In this document: positions 59,808 to 64,000 of the stretch, piece after piece
Layout of the letters: each line of letters starts with the position of its first letter
Numbering within the stretch: position 1 is the stretch's first letter
Source of the DNA: Bryopsis sp. KO-2023
Lineage: Eukaryota > Chlorophyta > Ulvophyceae > Bryopsidales > Bryopsidaceae
NCBI GenBank assembly: GCA_030272585.1
Contig: BSYQ01000006.1
Location: 6,163,001 to 6,227,000, forward strand
Length of the DNA: 64,000 nt
Reading direction: 5' to 3'
Program-made: the position numbers and the translations under genes
Notes under the pieces: model-generated
Database searches by the model: none
Told to the model about the DNA's origin: nothing
What the model saw: the letters and a program-made list of their open reading frames with translations, nothing else

Positions 59808-60556
59808 CTAGTCGGAGGGGCCAAACAGAAGATAGATCTGTCTTTGAGGGTTCAATGCCGAGGAGAGAGAACATGGCAGATCGGCACAACGACGCCTCGA
59901 TTGCTGCCAGACCGGGTGGAGTGAAGCGTGACAGTGTCACATCAGCTTCCCATTCATTACTATTCTTCACACACAGCCAGTACTGGAAGTGCTGGTATCT
60001 GAAATCGAACACTTCTTCGACTGCAATTAAGTTCTATGAACCATAGAAATCCACAACTCTCCAAGCTTCACCCCCAAAACATCTGAAAAGGAACTGACTG
60101 ATGTCCATCGGAGCAACCTATTTTACAAAACAGCGAACATGACGCTCTGCTTGTTTCTTCCTGATGGTTGGATTCAGGCGGAATGAATACATGCTCTGGA
60201 ATTGCCACTTTGAGGGATAAGTGCTATTGCAATCCATCAGCCGGACTGTATCATTACGAAACAGACACAACAGAATGCGATGAAAACGAAATAACAAGAT
60301 TCCAAACATGACAATAATATTCCGCACAGGATACAGCCACTGGAAACAACAGCAGCTTTATAATTACAATACCTTCCAAAATGCCCCTATTCTTGCTGCA
60401 GCCGTCTAAAACCAATAACTGGTTCAACTACGCATAGCTTAACAAAATTCTGTACAATACAGAAACCCCTTTAACAGCTCTCCTGCTTTACCCCCCTCCA
60501 CCCCCCCCCCCAAAAAAAAGAGAAACAAAAAAAAAGCTCCCTGCACATTGTGAAAT

Positions 60557-60800
60557 TTACAAGGACTGCTCTTGTGAGTTCACCCATATCTTGACCATTG
60601 CCCTAGCCATGTGATTTGTTTTCACTTGAGCGGACATTCTCAGGTTTGTAAGAGGAGAAGTTCCTTTCCCTTCGGCAAACCATTTTTGAATGTGCGCCCT
60701 TTCGTATGTGTGCCCATCATCAGCCACGACCGGATCCTGCCCACACAAAAGTTTTGCAATAAAAACGTTCTCAATGTTGTGTTTGCTTTTTGCTTGAAAT
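60557..60800 (-). other. U-box domain of paralog D
   Basis: About 70 residues: IAKLLCGQDPVVADDGHTYERA, IQKWFAEGKGTSPLTNL, NHMARAMVKIW. The U-box folds like a RING without zinc and binds E2 enzymes. In plant U-box kinases the start is usually FICPI; here it is FIAKLL, so the CPI motif is replaced, which might weaken E2 contact. Confidence 0.85.
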
Positions 60801-63800
60801 GATAAAGGTGTATCAACAAAGCTGTGTGGGTCAGTGTGACTTGCTTTCACGGTTTCACGACGAGCTGGGGAAATCATGGCACTCCACTTAATTTTTACAA
60901 GTTCAAATTTTGCCTTATCCACAGCATCTAGAATCCTTCCAACATGAAAATCCATGAAATTGATCAAAAGGCATGCAAATATGTTCACACTGAGGAAAGC
61001 TAAGCTAGATATGAACATGGACAGCACAAAATCAATTGGATAGTGGCATGCTTTTCATCACAGAACAAAACACTGCCAAACAAAGAACTCCGCAAGAAAA
61101 AGGAGGGTGCACTTCCCAGTTCAATTGAGATGTTTTGGGTGACCTACCTGAAACACACTCAAGGTTAGTGGGCATGTGACTACATGCTCAAATTCCGCCC
61201 TGTGCATGCCCACCCTTTGGCTCATTTTCGAAACCGCTTTTGCATGTAATGCTTTGAGCTCCCGCACAACCAATCCCAACGATGGCCTGATCAAAACAGC
61301 AGAGAAATTATTTGGTCAGGATTGTCCCAGTTCACTTAAATCTCACCACCATACCCATCCACCTCATAAGGCCATAAACAGAAAGAAAATCAGAAATCGA
61401 ACAGAGAAAAACTCTCGAAAACTGAAACCTGGTACAATATTCATTGATCCTATTACCCTTTCCCCCTTTCTTTCCTTTCCTAAGTGCCAGAAATTTGTTG
61501 AAGAAAATCACTGCACAACTTCGTCAAACCAAAGGAGCATATCATCACTGGGAAAAATCAGCACAGCTTTTCTTTTACCCACCTGAGGTCGGGCTCTATG
61601 GAGGCACACTGGAGCCCTAAGTTTAGGAGAGGTCTGACAATTTCTCTCGGCCAAGTCCCAGTGCCTGGCCTTCGATCGACTATCCGATCTACACATACAT
61701 CTCGAAGCGCTCTTTCCACCGCCGATTTGACCTTTCCAGCCTCCTCATTGGTGACCAATTGTAAAATGATTATACCCAAAGAATAAACATCACAAACTGT
61801 CCTGCATTGCCCTAAGCATCAACACAGAAACTGCATTAGTGTGGGAAGAGCACATGTTGAGGTATGGAACCCCAGGATCAATGATTAATGACTAATCTTG
61901 CTGTCAAGGTTATACTGAATGCAGAGTTCACACTCCATCAGAGTGTCCAAAGAGAGGGAAAAAATCATGGAATATGGGCATTTTTCTGCGCAAAAAATCA
62001 ATGTATTGGCACACCTGTGTGAAGATACTCCGGAGCAATGTAATGATAGGTTCCCTTGATTTCTCCGGTAGCTGTATAGACATCCTCCGATTTGTCAAAA
62101 ACCCTTGCCAACCCCATGTCCCCTACTTTAGCATTCATGTTCGAATCCAACAACACATTAGCGGGCTTCAAATCCCTACATCGTTTATTATGCCTCCTTC
62201 AGTTTACAGAAAACTTCATATTTTTTTCCTTCAGAAAACTACAAACCTCAACTCAGCGCGTTCTGGTTATGAATAAAACCACCTAATCCATCAACGGTAA
62301 GAAATAACCAAAAAAAATCCTGAAAGAAACGAGCTAAAAAGAACCCACCACCGATAAATCGATTACCTGTGAGCGATGGGAGGTGTGCAATTGTGCAGGT
62401 AAAACAGCCCTATGGCCGTTTCTTTTGCGATTCTGATCCTGGCTTCCCATGGGCAGTTCCCCCTCTCCAACCTGGTTTCCAGATTTCCTCCAGGCAGCAT
62501 TTCGTACACGAGGGATTTGTTATTTTTGCAGGTACCGTACAGAGTGACGATGTGAGGGTGCCTTATTCTTCCCAGCACTTTGATTTCTCTGATGTACTCT
62601 TCGTTTCCCTGATTCAAACCAAAAAGGGAAACGAAAAAACAAACACTGTTTTTTCATTACACACTTAACGAAAAATCCAACAAAACAAAGTTAAAATACA
62701 CAAAAAAAAAACAAGGTCAAACAAGGTTTTAGTTTGTTGTAAATGAACTTGAATAATACATGAATAGTTAATTTAATATGGTGTGGTTCCACCTGCATGA
62801 CATCCTCGCCGAGGACCTTTACAGCGACAGGCACGTGATTGATGACCCCCTTGTAAACCAAACCGTAGCCACCAGAACCCAACAAATTGGATTCGTTGAA
62901 ATTATTGGTAGCGTTGCACAAATCCTCCGTTGAATATAATTGCACGAGCGAATCCAGGTCGCTCGGCCCCTCCCCCACATCTCCTCTATTTGTCGTAACA
63001 ATCGGGATGGGCAAATCATCCAGTTCATCTTCCTACCAGCAACCTCAAATCTTAGTAGCCATTACCGTCAAAAGTATGCACATGTACACCAAACTCCAAA
63101 TGTGATAGAACAACCCCTTATTTTCGTAAGAAAAGTCAGAAATGCAGTCAATTGATCTTTGTTTCACCGCGGTCCGGAACACTGCACTTTATCACCAGCA
63201 ACAATATTGTGGATGGGGATGCTCAATGGAAATTGGCTTAATGTAAGGGTGTTGGGGGTCTCTTTTCTTTCTTTCATTTTTCATTCTATATTAAAAAAAA
63301 AAATTATAGCAACTCAACACAGCATTGCAATGCAACTACGGACACAGTTTATTGAAATTAGAAAATGCACTTTTCCTTTCTGGAACGAAAAAATTACCTC
63401 AGGACCAGCACTATCGTCGCAGTGGGGGTCCACTAATCCTGTGGCAGTTTGAACCCAAGATGAAGATTTCGAATTCGAAGCTACGAGAAGCCTTGGAATG
63501 AACACCACCACATCTTCCCCTGGGCGAGCTCTTGCATCCAGAAAACTGTACAAATCTTGCGAAAATTTCGTGACGACATCGTAGTCAGTGTCAAATCTTC
63601 TGGGAGGGGTTTGCAAGAAGAGGACCACGATGGCCCTCCAAAAGGCATCGAACACTTGGGTGAACCTCACCCTGGTTTCTGCATCCACCACATTGCGGTG
63701 TTTCGTTGAGAGCTCCTCCAACAACGGGCCAAAGAAAGTCAACCCCAATTCAGCAGTCACTCTGGACAGAGTGCCGGTTGCAGCCCGATGCTTCTGGTTG

Positions 63801-64000
63801 TTGATCCCATGCACACATCCCACCAGAAACAGCTCTCTCCAAAATGTGGTGTACGCAGAAAGCACATTTTTTGCGATTGGCCGAGTATCGGGGAGCGATC
63901 CGCCCCCCACGGATCGATGCATTTCGCGGAAGACCTCGACGAATCTGATCCTTGCCAATCTCGACATCCCTTTCAACATGCGCCTCATGCAAACAGCCAC
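60557..64000 (-). CDS. paralog D: shared C-terminal module fused to protein kinase and U-box (5' end outside window)
   Basis: Minus-strand exons, with in-phase joins up to the last: from beyond 64000 to 63398, 63032-62793, 62608-62367, 62175-62015, 61811-61583, 61286-61148, and a last exon from about 60940 to the stop at 60557 whose acceptor I could not fix. The first exon carries the family module (FDAFWRAIVVLFLQTPPRRF). Next is a kinase domain: LLGSGGYGLVYKG, VAVKVL, HRDLKPAN (split over two exons), DMG in place of DFG, APE, DVYSLGIIILQLVTN. The C-terminal U-box has CGQDPVVADDGHTYERAHI and SPLTNL. Plant U-box kinases have the same kinase-then-U-box order. Likely a ubiquitin ligase coupled to kinase signalling. 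Confidence 0.85.

Noticed and set aside
1-64000. CRISPR arrays, bacterial operons, rRNA genes
   Set aside because: No spaced direct repeats, no Shine-Dalgarno-led gene strings and no rRNA sequence seen; the window is eukaryotic.

Overview
This is a eukaryotic nuclear window with spliceosomal introns (GT..AG, mostly 90-800 nt) and dense protein genes on both strands. Two plant-type features place it in the green lineage, probably a streptophyte alga or early-diverging plant: a protein kinase fused to a C-terminal U-box, and an alpha-4 proteasome subunit and Tim9 of ordinary plant/eukaryote type. A likely plastid membrane protein fits this. The species cannot be named from the sequence.

1-15.6 kb is a stack of transposable elements. 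A 13,565-bp element (1252-14816) has 699-bp terminal inverted repeats (TIRs) that look identical and a 7-bp target duplication. Inside it lies an older ~690-bp foldback element. A complete Ty3/gypsy chromovirus (3592-12646, LTRs 419 bp, target duplication TGATG) has inserted into one arm of that foldback. The gypsy element carries an extra coiled-coil/zinc-finger-like ORF after pol. The outer element also holds ankyrin-repeat exons, so it resembles a gene-fragment-carrying (Pack-type) DNA transposon. A ~593-bp MITE with TA target duplication follows at 14972-15564.

15.6-33 kb holds an unidentified coiled-coil gene (-), proteasome subunit alpha-4 (+), an orphan 214-aa ORF (-), TIM9 (-), a METTL24-like membrane methyltransferase (-), a multi-exon plastid-type membrane protein (+) and an HCN/CNG-like ion channel (-). 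33.5-36.6 kb is gene-poor, with clustered perfect palindromes, hairpins and a tandem hairpin repeat.

36.6-50 kb holds a protein kinase with an HHD catalytic loop (+), an intronless F-box protein (+), the nucleolar MIF4G/MA3 protein NOM1/SGD1 (-), an MMACHC (CblC) B12-processing protein (+) and a secreted protein with two DUF6174-like domains (-).

50.4-64 kb is a cluster of four related genes on both strands (A -, B +, C -, D -). A, B and C share an N-terminal module, a coiled coil and a C-terminal module. D, cut by the window end, carries the same C-terminal module joined to a protein kinase and a U-box. I do not recognise the shared modules as a named family. The cluster is the best candidate here for something undescribed; a role in kinase/ubiquitin signalling is inferred only from the D fusion.
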